Below, one piece after another: positions 8,235 through 17,469 of a stretch of DNA of 64,000 nt. Position 1 is the stretch's first letter, and every line of letters begins with the position of its first letter. Made by a program: the position numbers and the translations under genes. This stretch comes from Bacteroidia bacterium. GTDB taxonomy: Bacteria > Bacteroidota > Bacteroidia > Flavobacteriales_D > Sanyastnellaceae. The DNA lies in assembly GCA_030427925.1 (NCBI GenBank), contig JAUICJ010000005.1, positions 62,001 through 126,000 of the forward strand, written 5' to 3'. Below the pieces are notes generated by a model. That model ran no database searches and was not told the DNA's origin. It saw nothing but the letters and a program-made list of their open reading frames with translations.

Positions 8235-10025
8235 ATGAAATGGGGATCGACCTTCGCCTTGCTCGTTGTCTGCACAGCTACAGCGCAAGCTCAATCGGCG
8301 GCTTGGCCGCATGAACTTTCCGAACTCGAACGGAATCATGTTGAGCGCATCGGATTTGAGCCGATTGCTGCCCGTGGCATCACCGACCCGCCGCCATTTA
8401 CCGAGTTGCGGACGGCTGCCGAGTGGGAAGAGATCGAGGCCTTGACCATTGCGTGGACGTCCTTTCCGTGCATCCAGAAGCAGATTGTTGCGGCGGCATC
8501 GCAGGAATGCACGGTCATCGTCTTCGCGGAGGATCCTGCGGCGTGCGAGAATTATTTGACGGGGTCCTCGTGCGGAGGGGCGCTTGATTTGGCATCTGTC
8601 CAAATCGTAAACGCCGAATACAACAGCATTTGGATTCGGGACTACGGCGCCACCACCGTTTACGGTTCCTTCAACGACGACCGCTTGTTGGTCGATTGGA
8701 TTTACAACCGCCCCCGGCCGCTCGATGATGCCATTCCGGATGTGCTGGGAAGCACCTTGAACGTTCCGGTCTACAGCACGACCGCCTCACCCACCGATTT
8801 GATGGGTACGGGCGGCAACTGGATGAGCGACGGGTTTGGGACGGCGTTTGCCTCGGAGCTCGTTTTGGAGGAGAACATGGGCGGTAGCACGTGGTGGACG
8901 AGCTTCCCAGACCACACCGAAACCGAGATTCGCGGCATCGTCGAGGCGTTTCACGGGGTGGATGAATACGTTCTCATGCCGACGCTTCCATACGACGGCA
9001 TCCACCACATCGACATGCACATGAAGCTGCTCGACGAGCACCGACTGCTCGTCGCGGAATACCCCGAAGGCACGGCGGATGGACCGCAGATCGAGGCGAA
9101 CTTGGAATACGTGTTGGCCAATTACACCACGCGATGGGGCACTCCGTTCGAAGTGGTGCGCATTCCGAGCCCGCCGGAAGGGGGATTTGGGGGAGGATAT
9201 CCGAATCAAGGTGGGGATTATTTGACCTACACGAACAGCGTGTTCATCAACAACACGATCCTGGTCCCCACATACTACCAGCAATACGATACCACGGCGA
9301 TTCGGATTTACGAAGAGCAGCTGCCCGGCTACAACGTAGTGGGAATCGATTGCGACAATGCGGGGGAAGACATCATCCAATTGAGCGGTGCCATTCACTG
9401 CATCACCCACAGCGTGGGCGTTGAGGATCCGTTGATTTTGAGCCACTTGCCCCTCCCGGACACCGAGGATACGGTGAACGATTATCCGGTGAGTGCGACC
9501 TGTTCGCACCGTTCCGGGATGGCGGTGGCGGAAATGCATTGGCGCGTCCAAGGCGAAACCGCTTGGAACGTGGTGACGCTATCGGATGCGGGGAACGATG
9601 AATTCACGGGGGCATTGCCTGCACAGCCCGAAGGGACCGTCGTGGAATACTACCTGCATGGAGAGGCGACGAGCGGAAAGGTGGGCAACCGACCGATGCC
9701 TGCACCGGAAGGATTTTGGTCGTTCCGTGTGGGAAGTTTGCCGCAAGGAATGGCCGTCATTGAAGGCGCGTTTTCCCAACCCGCGTTTCCGAATCCCGCT
9801 TCGGCCATTACCTGCATCCCGGTTTCGCTGCCGCGTTCAACCCGAGCAACCCTCGACGTCATCGACGCGACGGGGCGTTGCATTGAAACGGTCTACGAAG
9901 GCACCCTACCGGCTGGCACGAGCAAGCACTTCATCCAAGCAGCCGCCTGGCCGCGCGGCGCGTACCTCATCCGACTTCGCCTCGACGATGGACGGACAGG
10001 AACGCAGCGCCTGATGGTGAACTGA
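8235..10025 (+). CDS. Secreted peptidylarginine/agmatine deiminase-like enzyme with T9SS sorting domain
   Basis: 596 residues: signal peptide 1-20 (TATAQAQ), a PAD_porph/agmatine-deiminase catalytic domain to about residue 400, a linker domain, and a C-terminal T9SS type A sorting domain (starts near PNPAS, ends in a short beta-rich tail with GAYLIRL). Catalytic candidates by family alignment: Asp136 (WIRDYG), His258 and Asp260 (HHID), Cys389 (AIHCITH). Family chemistry is hydrolysis of a guanidinium group to a ureido group plus ammonia. Signal and sorting domain indicate export through the outer membrane. The layout is like Porphyromonas PPAD; whether it acts on protein arginine or free agmatine cannot be read from sequence. 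Confidence 0.9.
   Translation: MKWGSTFALLVVCTATAQAQSAAWPHELSELERNHVERIGFEPIAARGITDPPPFTELRTAAEWEEIEALTIAWTSFPCIQKQIVAAASQECTVIVFAEDPAACENYLTGSSCGGALDLASVQIVNAEYNSIWIRDYGATTVYGSFNDDRLLVDWIYNRPRPLDDAIPDVLGSTLNVPVYSTTASPTDLMGTGGNWMSDGFGTAFASELVLEENMGGSTWWTSFPDHTETEIRGIVEAFHGVDEYVLMPTLPYDGIHHIDMHMKLLDEHRLLVAEYPEGTADGPQIEANLEYVLANYTTRWGTPFEVVRIPSPPEGGFGGGYPNQGGDYLTYTNSVFINNTILVPTYYQQYDTTAIRIYEEQLPGYNVVGIDCDNAGEDIIQLSGAIHCITHSVGVEDPLILSHLPLPDTEDTVNDYPVSATCSHRSGMAVAEMHWRVQGETAWNVVTLSDAGNDEFTGALPAQPEGTVVEYYLHGEATSGKVGNRPMPAPEGFWSFRVGSLPQGMAVIEGAFSQPAFPNPASAITCIPVSLPRSTRATLDVIDATGRCIETVYEGTLPAGTSKHFIQAAAWPRGAYLIRLRLDDGRTGTQRLMVN
8588..8604. repeat. TTTGG-N7-CCAAA inverted repeat
   Basis: TTTGG and CCAAA arms separated by seven bases inside the deiminase gene. 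G-rich sequence lies to the left and C-richer sequence to the right. Confidence 0.5.
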
Positions 10026-10026
10026 C

Positions 10027-10752
10027 TCAATCCCGGCGGCCTCCGAACAAGCGGAGGAGGAACAGGAACAAGTTGACGAAATCCAAGTAAAGCGAGGTCG
10101 CGCCGAGGATGGCGAGCTTCGTCGCAGATGCCGTGCCGTATTCCACGCCTGCGCCGATGCGCTTCACTTTTTGGGTATCATAAGCGATCAAGCCCACGAA
10201 CACGAGCACGCCCACAATGCTGATGATGTAGTCCAGCCCGGCGGATCCCAAGAACCAGTTCACCACGCTGGCAATGATGATGCCGATGAGCGCCATGAAC
10301 AGCAATTGCCCGAACGAGGTCAGGTCCTGCTTCGTGGTGTACCCCACAATGGCCATGACCAAAAAGGTCAACGACGTGATTCCGAAAACTTGGAAAATCG
10401 TCGTCCCTGCGTACAAGATGAAAATCGAACTCAGCGAAACGCCCATGACCGCTGAAAAGGCCAAAAACAACGCCACCAATGCCCCCGCTGACCAGCGCTC
10501 AAATCCCATGTTCATCGCAAGAATGAACGCAAGGGGCGAGAGCATCGCCACCCAACCGAGAAGCGACATGCCGCCACTTCCACTGACCAACAAGCTCCAA
10601 GCACCGCTGGCCGCAACGTAGTAAGCCACCACGCCCGTCAGCAGCAGGCCCGCAACCATCCAAGAGAACACGTTCGAAACAAACCGGCTGACCGCAGCCT
10701 CGTCCTGGATGATGGCGCCGTCGAAAATCTGGGGGGATTCAAAATCGTTCAT
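10027..10752 (-). CDS. Bax inhibitor-1 / YccA family membrane protein
   Basis: 241 residues with seven hydrophobic segments, the size and layout of the BI-1 (TMBIM) family, which are inner-membrane proteins, some of them pH-gated calcium leaks. The family-typical aspartates near the end are visible (GLIAYDTQKVK). Its stop lies one base from the stop of the convergent deiminase gene. On the minus strand TTAATTTG lies five bases before the start codon. The physiological role in bacteria is unclear. Confidence 0.92.
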   Translation of the reverse strand: MNDFESPQIFDGAIIQDEAAVSRFVSNVFSWMVAGLLLTGVVAYYVAASGAWSLLVSGSGGMSLLGWVAMLSPLAFILAMNMGFERWSAGALVALFLAFSAVMGVSLSSIFILYAGTTIFQVFGITSLTFLVMAIVGYTTKQDLTSFGQLLFMALIGIIIASVVNWFLGSAGLDYIISIVGVLVFVGLIAYDTQKVKRIGAGVEYGTASATKLAILGATSLYLDFVNLFLFLLRLFGGRRD

Positions 10753-10817
10753 GCCGGCAAATTAACAACAGAATCTCAGCCGTTGCCTCCCTCCTTTCGC
10801 CAACGATTTCAAACAAA

Positions 10818-11432
10818 TCAGCGCTTGCTCAACGCGAGCTTCATGAACTCTTTTCGCGTCTTCGGATCGTCGAGGAAGACCCCGGTGAATGCACTCGTCG
10901 TGGTGACGGAGTTTTGTTTCTCGACACCGCGCATTTGCATGCAGAGGTGCTGGGCTTCGATGATCACGGCCACTCCGCGCGCTTGAAGCGTGTCTTGAAT
11001 GCAGTCTCGGATTTGTTCCGTCAACCGCTCTTGCACCTGCAGCCGGCGCGCAAACGCATCGACCACCCGCGGAATTTTGCTCAACCCCACGATGTGCTTG
11101 CTCGGGATGTAGGCCACGTGTGCCTTTCCGAAAAAAGGCAACATGTGGTGTTCGCACAACGAATACAGCTCGATGTCCCGAACGCACACCATTTCATCGC
11201 TGGCTTCTTCGAACAACGCACTGCGTAAAATGGCCTCTGGATCCGCGTACATGCCCGCGGTCAAAACGGCCATGGCCTTCGCCGCACGCTGCGGAGTTTT
11301 TACCAATCCTTCCCGTTCAACGTCCTCGCCGATTCGCTCCAGGACGTTGCGGTAATTGTCCGCCAATTCTCCTACGGCGTCTTCGTCGTAGCGCTCAATT
11401 CGTTCATACAACGCCCGTTTATTCTCCGCCAT
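10818..11432 (-). CDS. folE: GTP cyclohydrolase I
   Basis: 204 residues, usual length. It converts GTP to 7,8-dihydroneopterin triphosphate, the entry step to folate, tetrahydrobiopterin and queuosine-type pterins. Zinc ligands are visible in [10 protein letters not shown] and in [11 protein letters not shown], and the [10 protein letters not shown] segment is conserved. It lies directly downstream of the PTPS-family gene and overlaps it by 14 bases, so both are co-transcribed and act in consecutive steps. Confidence 0.97.
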   Translation of the reverse strand: MAENKRALYERIERYDEDAVGELADNYRNVLERIGEDVEREGLVKTPQRAAKAMAVLTAGMYADPEAILRSALFEEASDEMVCVRDIELYSLCEHHMLPFFGKAHVAYIPSKHIVGLSKIPRVVDAFARRLQVQERLTEQIRDCIQDTLQARGVAVIIEAQHLCMQMRGVEKQNSVTTTSAFTGVFLDDPKTRKEFMKLALSKR

Positions 11433-11841
11433 AGTAGTCCGCGTAGTTGTTTTCCGTTTCGTAAAGACGCAAGTGCGTCAGGGTACAACCACGGGATTGG
11501 ATGTGGGGTTCAATTTGTTCCCAAATCGCGATGATCAGATTCTCCGTCGACGGCTGGATGCCTTTCATGAACGGGACGTCCAGGTTCAAGTTCTTGTGGT
11601 CGATGGGCTCTTCCACGTACTCCTTGATGATGTCCTTGAGTTCCTTGAGGTTGATGCAGTAGCCTGTCACCGGATCCGGCACGCCTTTCACGGTCACGTG
11701 CAACTCGAAGTTGTGGCCGTGCCAGTTCGGGTTGGCGCACTTGCCGAACACTTCGAGGTTCTTTTCCTCGCTCCATTCGTTGTGCCAAAGCTTGTGGGCC
11801 GCATTGAAGCGCGCGCGTCGGGTGATGTGGACTTGTTTCAT
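11419..11841 (-). CDS. 6-pyruvoyl-tetrahydropterin synthase / QueD family
   Basis: 140 residues from the ATG at 11841. An upstream in-frame ATG would give a longer but unsupported N-terminus running into the divergent gene. Zinc-binding histidines sit in FNAAHKLW and NWHGHNFEL, and the catalytic Cys in [12 protein letters not shown]. The family turns dihydroneopterin triphosphate into 6-pyruvoyl- or 6-carboxy-tetrahydropterin. Overlap with folE argues for a shared pathway; whether the product is preQ0 or tetrahydropterin cannot be told here, so no symbol is given. Confidence 0.93.
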   Translation of the reverse strand: MKQVHITRRARFNAAHKLWHNEWSEEKNLEVFGKCANPNWHGHNFELHVTVKGVPDPVTGYCINLKELKDIIKEYVEEPIDHKNLNLDVPFMKGIQPSTENLIIAIWEQIEPHIQSRGCTLTHLRLYETENNYADYYGGE

Positions 11842-11850
11842 CGGATGGGC

Positions 11851-11876
11851 CAAAGATACAGCCTGCCGTACCTTCG
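11851..11876. promoter_or_regulatory. Back-to-back divergent promoter boxes
   Basis: Minus-strand TATCTTTG (11858-11851) faces the PTPS gene and ends nine bases before its ATG. Plus-strand TACCTTCG (11869-11876) ends four bases before the hldD ATG. The two -7 boxes are only ten bases apart, so the -33 regions of each lie inside or beyond the other promoter. Confidence 0.5.
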
Positions 11877-11880
11877 CGCC

Positions 11881-12867
11881 ATGATTGTGATTACCGGAGC
11901 CGCGGGATTCATCGGCAGTGCCTTGGCCGCGCACCTGAACGCACTGCGCTTCAACGACCTCGTTTTGGTCGACGACTTTTCGAGGGAGGACAAAGCAGCG
12001 AACACGTCAGACTTGCGCTTCACCGCCAAGGTGGAACGGTCGGAGTTCTTCGATTGGCTCGAAGAGCACGAACGCCAAGTCCAGTTCATCTTTCACTTGG
12101 GCGCACGGACCGACACCACCGAACAAAACCGCGCCCTGTTCGACGAATTGAACCTGTCCTACAGCAAGACCATGTGGGAGCGTTGCGTGGCGTACGGACT
12201 CCCGCTCGTCTACGCCTCGTCCGCCGCAACGTATGGCGGTGGAGAACACGGGTACCGCGACGACCACGATTTGGTCGAACGGCTGCGGCCGCTGAACCCT
12301 TACGGCGACAGCAAAAATGACTTCGATCGGTGGGCCCTTGCGCAACCGCGCGCTCCCTATTTTTGGGCGGGCCTGAAATTCTTCAACGTATTCGGCCCCA
12401 ACGAATACCACAAAGGCCGGATGGCTTCCGTGGTGTTTCACACCTTCAACAAAGTCAACGCCACGGGAGAGATGAAGCTCTTCCGTTCGCACCGACCGGA
12501 CGTAGCCGATGGGCACCAAGCCCGCGATTTCGTTTACGTCAAAGACGTGGCCCGCGTGTGCACCTGGCTCATGCACCACCGCCAACCCGCCTCAAACGGA
12601 CTCTACAACCTGGGATCCGGCCGAGCCCGAACGTTTCTGGATTTGGCGCGCGCCACCTTCGCTGCCATGGGCGTCCCCGAAAACATCGGATTCGTCGACA
12701 CGCCAGCGGACATCCGCGACACGTACCAGTACTTCACGGAAGCGGACTTATCGAAGCTGAGGGGCATCGGCTATGACGCGCCGTTCCACTCCCTCGAGGA
12801 CGCGGTCACCGACTACGTCCAACACTACTTGCAGTCCGGCAAACGCTGGGGTCAGTCCTCCAACTGA
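11881..12867 (+). CDS. hldD: ADP-L-glycero-D-manno-heptose-6-epimerase
   Basis: 328 residues from the ATG at 11881, where the Rossmann motif GAAGFIGS begins at once; the reading frame stays open upstream but that part is the PTPS gene on the other strand. The SDR catalytic set is present (Ser in YASSAATYG, Tyr-x3-Lys in NPYGDSK), and FFNVFGPNEYHKGRMASV is typical of HldD. The enzyme supplies the heptose of the LPS inner core. Its last 16 bases overlap the convergent MerR gene. Confidence 0.93.
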   Translation: MIVITGAAGFIGSALAAHLNALRFNDLVLVDDFSREDKAANTSDLRFTAKVERSEFFDWLEEHERQVQFIFHLGARTDTTEQNRALFDELNLSYSKTMWERCVAYGLPLVYASSAATYGGGEHGYRDDHDLVERLRPLNPYGDSKNDFDRWALAQPRAPYFWAGLKFFNVFGPNEYHKGRMASVVFHTFNKVNATGEMKLFRSHRPDVADGHQARDFVYVKDVARVCTWLMHHRQPASNGLYNLGSGRARTFLDLARATFAAMGVPENIGFVDTPADIRDTYQYFTEADLSKLRGIGYDAPFHSLEDAVTDYVQHYLQSGKRWGQSSN

Positions 12868-13220
12868 ACCGATTCCAAGGCACCCACAAGTCGCGCTCGG
12901 AGCGCTTTAAGCCGCTCTAGAACCGCCTCCCGTTCACCTCCATGAACGGTCGGCACGGGCTCGACCGCTCCTTGCAACACCTTGCGCGCCCCCTCGATGG
13001 TGAACCCTTGCTGGCGCACCAACGCGTGAATGCGCGCGATCAATTCAATGTCTTTCCGCGAGTAAAACCGCTTTCCTCGGGCATTCGTACGCGGCGTGAG
13101 CTGCCGAAATTCCTTCTCCCAATACCGCAGCGTGCTCGCGTTCTCCCCCACCTCAGCAGCCACCTCAGTGATGGTGAAGAATCGCTTTTCCACGGGTTTA
13201 TTCAAAGGCGGCATTCGCAA
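12852..13220 (-). CDS. MerR-family transcriptional regulator
   Basis: 122 residues; MPPLNK at 13214 is an alternative start. An N-terminal winged helix-turn-helix is clear (FTITEVAAEVGENASTLRYW, then RFYSRKDIELIARI), followed by a short coiled region. No effector-binding domain or metal-binding cysteines follow. This short form is common in Bacteroidota and its targets are not predictable. It overlaps the end of hldD convergently. Confidence 0.88.
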   Translation of the reverse strand: MRMPPLNKPVEKRFFTITEVAAEVGENASTLRYWEKEFRQLTPRTNARGKRFYSRKDIELIARIHALVRQQGFTIEGARKVLQGAVEPVPTVHGGEREAVLERLKALRARLVGALESVQLED

Positions 13221-13268
13221 ACGGATTCAAAATCAGGGATGAAGATAGCGAAAGCTCCCGGACTTCGG

Positions 13269-14246
13269 TCAGTCGAAGCTTTGGTTCTCCTGCTCCGATT
13301 GCATCAACAGCTCCTCGTACTGCTCCGGCGTGAGGTCGTTGAAGTAGAAATGAGCGGGATTCAAGCGATCGCCGTCCTTGTGCACTTCGTAGTGCAGGTG
13401 CGGCGCGACGGAAGTCCCGGTGCTGCCCACCAGACCGATGAGATCGCCTCGTCGAACGCGATCGCCTGCCTTCACCAGAATTTCGCTCATGTGCGCGTAC
13501 AGGGTTTCGTAGCCGAAGCCGTGGCGGATGATGACGTGTCGACCGAAACCGTTGTAGCTGCGCTTCGCCAGGACGACCTCACCGTCCCCGGTGGCGAAAA
13601 TTTCCGTTCCCGTGGGCGCCGCAAAGTCCATTCCGTAGTGGAACTTGCGCACTTTGTAGATGGGATGGATGCGGTATCCGTAGCCGCTCGCCATGCGCTT
13701 GAGGTCCTCGTTTCGAACCGGCTGAATGGCCGGAATGCTCTTCAGCAATTCCGTGTTGTTGCGGGCCAAATCCAGCACTTCATCAAAGCTCCTGCTCTGA
13801 GCAACCAACTTCCGCTGCAGCTCCGCCACGCTCTCCGTGACCTCGATCAACTCCCCGGACCACGCGTGCCCTTGAAGGTGTTTCGTGCGATCCACCCCGC
13901 CAACTCCTGGGTTGCGCAAGTGCATGGGGTACGGGTCCGTTCCGAAGATGGAGCGGTAAATGGCATCGTCACGTTGCGAAATGTCTGCCAAAACTGCATC
14001 CATTTGGCCCAAATCCTCGTTCAATGAAGCGAGTTGCTCCTGCAAAAACGCCAACTCCCGATCCCGGGCCAGATCCGCAGGACTCTCGAACCACGTATCG
14101 AACACATAAATCGACCCGCCCACCATGGCAGCCATCAGCACCGCGCGCTTGAGGAACAGAAAGACGTAATCCTTCAGTTCGAACGGCACCTGCTCCAACT
14201 CGAGCGTCCGTTCATTGAACTGAATCTTATGGAATCGCTTCTGCAT
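13269..14246 (-). CDS. M23 family metallopeptidase, membrane anchored
   Basis: 325 residues: a cytoplasmic N-terminus, one membrane segment at about residues 30-50, a coiled-coil stretch (about 60-110), and a C-terminal LytM/M23 domain. Zinc and catalytic motifs are visible: HYGMDFAAPTGT (HxxxD), LYAHMSE, and HLHYEVH (HxH). Such enzymes cut peptidoglycan cross-bridges, so a role in wall remodelling or division is likely. A CACCTTTG box ends four bases before the start. It is divergent from alaS with a 78-base gap. Confidence 0.92.
   Translation of the reverse strand: MQKRFHKIQFNERTLELEQVPFELKDYVFLFLKRAVLMAAMVGGSIYVFDTWFESPADLARDRELAFLQEQLASLNEDLGQMDAVLADISQRDDAIYRSIFGTDPYPMHLRNPGVGGVDRTKHLQGHAWSGELIEVTESVAELQRKLVAQSRSFDEVLDLARNNTELLKSIPAIQPVRNEDLKRMASGYGYRIHPIYKVRKFHYGMDFAAPTGTEIFATGDGEVVLAKRSYNGFGRHVIIRHGFGYETLYAHMSEILVKAGDRVRRGDLIGLVGSTGTSVAPHLHYEVHKDGDRLNPAHFYFNDLTPEQYEELLMQSEQENQSFD
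14003..14013. repeat. TTTGGcCCAAA palindrome
   Basis: Exact copy inside the M23 gene, coding Leu-Gly-Gln on the minus strand. The right flank is C-rich; the left flank is nearly balanced. Confidence 0.65.
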
Positions 14247-14250
14247 TTCG

Positions 14251-14258
14251 CAAAGGTG
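14251..14258 (-). promoter_or_regulatory. -7 type box for the M23 gene
   Basis: Minus-strand CACCTTTG ends four bases before the ATG at 14246, fitting the recurring box-N4-ATG pattern. Confidence 0.4.
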
Positions 14259-14324
14259 CGATGTATTTTCACGCCCTCAAAGCCTACCTCGGGTCGGTTT
14301 TTCACACTTTAACGCTCATCCCAC

Positions 14325-16931
14325 ATGGAATCCCGCGCAATCCGCCAAACCTTCTTGGATTTTTTCGCCTCGAAAGGCCATGAAATCGTGCCTTCGGCGC
14401 CGATGGTCATCAAGGATGACCCCACGCTGATGTTCAACAACGCAGGGATGAATCCGTTCAAAGATTTGTTCTTGGGCAACAGCCCGGTGGTGCACCCGCG
14501 CATTGCAGATACCCAGAAGTGCCTGCGCGTGAGCGGCAAGCACAACGACCTTGAGGAAGTGGGGGTGGACACGTACCACCACACGATGTTTGAGATGTTG
14601 GGGAATTGGAGCTTCGGGGACTACTTCAAAAAGGATGCGATTGCGTGGGCGTGGGAGTTGCTCGTCGATCGGTATGGGTTGGACCCGGATCGGCTTTATG
14701 TGACGGTGTTTGCCGGAGACGACGGGGATGGGTTGCCGGAGGATACCGAGGCGAAGGAATTTTGGAAGCAGTGGATTGCCGAGGAACGGATTTTGCCTGC
14801 GGGGAAGAAGGACAACTTCTGGGAGATGGGCGAAACGGGGCCATGTGGGCCGTGTTCGGAGATCCACGTGGACTTGCGGGGTGAGGCGGAGCGGGCGGCG
14901 ACGCCGGGAGCGGATTTGGTGAACGCAGACCACCCCCAAGTGGTGGAAATTTGGAACCTTGTGTTCATGCAATTCAATCGCATGGCGAACGGTTCGCTGC
15001 AGCCCCTGCCTGCGCAGCACATCGACACCGGCATGGGCCTGGAACGCCTCGCGATGGCTCTGCAAGGGAAGCAATCGAATTACGACACGGACGTGTTCCG
15101 CCCGATGATTGCGAAAACGGAATCGCTATGCGGTGCCCGATACGACGCCACCGACAGCAAAGCCGACGTGGCCTTCCGGGTGATTGCCGACCACATCCGC
15201 GCGGTGTCCTTCAGCATCGCCGACGGACAGCTGCCCTCGAACACGGGGGCCGGCTACGTCATTCGCCGGATCCTGCGCCGCGCCATCCGTTACGGGTATT
15301 CCTTCCTCAACCTGCAGGATCCGTTCATGCACCAACTCGTGCCGGTGCTCGCCGACCACATGGGCGAGGCCTTTCCAGAGCTCCTTGCCCAGGGCGAGCT
15401 CATCGAACGGGTCATTTTGGAGGAGGAGGAGGCGTTCTTGCGCACGCTGTCGAAGGGCATCGAATTGCTGCAAGTGCGACTCGATGCGCTGCCGAAGGGG
15501 GGCACGCTCGGCGGATCGGACGTGTTCGAATTGTACGACACCTTCGGTTTCCCGGTCGATTTGACTGCGCTGATGGCTGGCGAATCGGGGTTCAAATTGG
15601 ATGAGGCGGGGTTCGAGGCGGCCTTGGCCCAGGCCAAAGAGCGCAGCCGCGCTGCTGGCAAAATCACCGCCGATGACTGGGTGGAACTCGCTCCAGGCAG
15701 CAGCACCTTCATCGGCTACGATCACCTCACCGCCGACACGCGCATCCTGAAGTACCGCGAAGTGGAAGCGAAGAAACGCCGCTTCTACCAAATCGTGCTC
15801 GAAACCACCCCCTGCTACCCCGAAGGCGGTGGCCAAATCGGCGACCAAGCGCACCTGACCTCAGGCGGCGACTGCATCTCCATTTTCGACACGAAACGCG
15901 AAAACAACCTCATCGTCCACTCCACGTCCGCCCTGCCGAAAGACCCTTCTGCGCCGGTCACGATCGAAGTGGACGTTGCCCGCCGTGAGGACGCTGCGCG
16001 CAACCACACCGCCACGCACCTGCTGCACGAAGCCCTGCGCGAGTTGCTCGGTGACCACGTGGAACAAAAGGGCTCACTCGTCAAGCCCGACGCCCTGCGC
16101 TTCGACTTTTCGCACTTCGCTCGCTTGACCGAAGACGAAATCGCAGCCATCGAACAGCGCGTCAACGAGCGCATCCTCGCGAATTTCACCCTGCAAGAGC
16201 ACCGCTCCATTCCCATCGCTGAAGCGCAAGCTGCTGGGGCGCTGATGCTGTTCGGCGAAAAGTATGGCGACGAGGTCCGGATGATTGAATTTGGGAACTC
16301 GAAAGAACTGTGCGGGGGCACGCACGCCCCGGCCACCGGCAGTTTGGGCACCTTCCGCATCCTTTCGGAATCGGCGGTGGCAGCCGGCATCCGGCGCATC
16401 GAAGCCACCACCGGCGCACACGCACTGGAACGCAGCGTCGAAGAACGGTCCACCCTCCATGCCCTGAACCAACTGCTCAAATCGAAGACCCCTGTGAAGG
16501 CGGTGGAAGACCTGCTCGAAAAGGTCAACGCACTCACGAAGGAGGTCGAAAGCTTCCAAAAGCAAGCCGCTGCGGGGGCGAAATCGGATTTGGTGGCGAA
16601 CATGGAATCCGTCAACGGCGTGAACGTGCTCATCGCCGCAATCGACTTGCCCGCAGGGGACATCAAGGACCTGGCGTTCCAACTCAAAGCCGAGCACGCG
16701 CCCTTCTTCGGCGTTTTTGGCGCTCAGGCCGATGGGAAGGCGACCCTTTCGGTCGCCATCAGCGATGACCTCGTAAAGGAGCGCGCTCTGCATGCAGGCC
16801 AAATCGTAAAGCAGCTTGCCACCGCCATCCAAGGAGGCGGGGGCGGCCAACCGTTTTTTGCCACAGCGGGTGGCAAACACCCCGATGGCCTGCCCGAAGC
16901 CTTGCAAGCCGCTCGGGAGCTCATTTCCTGA
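14325..16931 (+). CDS. alaS: Alanyl-tRNA synthetase
   Basis: 868 residues, normal length. The N-terminal class II aminoacylation domain opens with QTFLDFFASKGHEIVPSAPM. The editing domain has the zinc/catalytic set NHTATHLLHEAL and CGGTHAPATG, and the C-terminal DHHA1-type domain ends in the Gly-rich GGGGGQPFFATAGG. It charges tRNA-Ala and hydrolyses mischarged Ser and Gly. It stands alone and is followed by a strong terminator. Confidence 0.98.
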   Translation: MESRAIRQTFLDFFASKGHEIVPSAPMVIKDDPTLMFNNAGMNPFKDLFLGNSPVVHPRIADTQKCLRVSGKHNDLEEVGVDTYHHTMFEMLGNWSFGDYFKKDAIAWAWELLVDRYGLDPDRLYVTVFAGDDGDGLPEDTEAKEFWKQWIAEERILPAGKKDNFWEMGETGPCGPCSEIHVDLRGEAERAATPGADLVNADHPQVVEIWNLVFMQFNRMANGSLQPLPAQHIDTGMGLERLAMALQGKQSNYDTDVFRPMIAKTESLCGARYDATDSKADVAFRVIADHIRAVSFSIADGQLPSNTGAGYVIRRILRRAIRYGYSFLNLQDPFMHQLVPVLADHMGEAFPELLAQGELIERVILEEEEAFLRTLSKGIELLQVRLDALPKGGTLGGSDVFELYDTFGFPVDLTALMAGESGFKLDEAGFEAALAQAKERSRAAGKITADDWVELAPGSSTFIGYDHLTADTRILKYREVEAKKRRFYQIVLETTPCYPEGGGQIGDQAHLTSGGDCISIFDTKRENNLIVHSTSALPKDPSAPVTIEVDVARREDAARNHTATHLLHEALRELLGDHVEQKGSLVKPDALRFDFSHFARLTEDEIAAIEQRVNERILANFTLQEHRSIPIAEAQAAGALMLFGEKYGDEVRMIEFGNSKELCGGTHAPATGSLGTFRILSESAVAAGIRRIEATTGAHALERSVEERSTLHALNQLLKSKTPVKAVEDLLEKVNALTKEVESFQKQAAAGAKSDLVANMESVNGVNVLIAAIDLPAGDIKDLAFQLKAEHAPFFGVFGAQADGKATLSVAISDDLVKERALHAGQIVKQLATAIQGGGGGQPFFATAGGKHPDGLPEALQAARELIS

Positions 16932-16943
16932 ACGTTCCCAATT

Positions 16944-16972
16944 AAAAAAGCCCGGACTTCCGGGCTTTTTTC
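16944..16972 (+). terminator. Rho-independent terminator after alaS
   Basis: Stem GCCCGG/CCGGGC with a short loop, flanked by A-run on the left and T-run on the right, 13 bases after the alaS stop. The A-run means it could also stop the convergent gene ending at 16990. Confidence 0.85.
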
Positions 16973-16989
16973 GTGAAACGGGCCATTGC

Positions 16990-17403
16990 TCAGGCGGCTG
17001 CCCACCCGTTGGCCGGCTCCTTTTGGGTACCATAAACGGGACCTTTGTACTCCTCCTCATACGCCAACCCCAAGTTCAACACGTAAAACACGTTGAACAC
17101 CGAAATGAGCAGGTAGTCCACCCACGAACGCTTTCCGAACGATTGCGCCAACTCAATGAGGGTGCGGAAGAACAAGTACACGTTGAACCCCGGAACGAGG
17201 AACAGGGCAGCATGCCAAGCAGGACGTCCAATGATGGTCATCGCGGTGGCGACATTCACCCCTGGAACGAACACCTTCCACGCAGGCTGGCCCGCCTTGA
17301 GGAACAACTTGAGGTTGCCCGCCGCAATGATGGGCAACAGAAAGCACAACGTGAACACGAGGTTACCGGGAATTTCCCGACCGAAGATTACGAGGTCATT
17401 CAT
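16990..17403 (-). CDS. Small integral membrane protein (DUF5684-like)
   Basis: 137 residues with about four hydrophobic segments. The arrangement KAGQPAWKVFVPGVNV, IIGRPAW and LVPGFNVYLFF resembles the membrane segment that precedes some Bacteroidota signal peptidases and the stand-alone DUF5684 family. No peptidase residues are present, so it is not itself a signal peptidase. Function unknown. Confidence 0.75.
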   Translation of the reverse strand: MNDLVIFGREIPGNLVFTLCFLLPIIAAGNLKLFLKAGQPAWKVFVPGVNVATAMTIIGRPAWHAALFLVPGFNVYLFFRTLIELAQSFGKRSWVDYLLISVFNVFYVLNLGLAYEEEYKGPVYGTQKEPANGWAAA

Positions 17404-17469
17404 GGGATTTGAGCTTTGCGTTCAATCAATTGACGAAGCCCTGCGCACGGGGTTGCCTATCCCAATGTG

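Noticed and set aside
11473-11880. N-terminal extension of hldD
   Set aside because: The frame is open but overlaps the PTPS gene; the Rossmann motif starts right at the ATG 11881.
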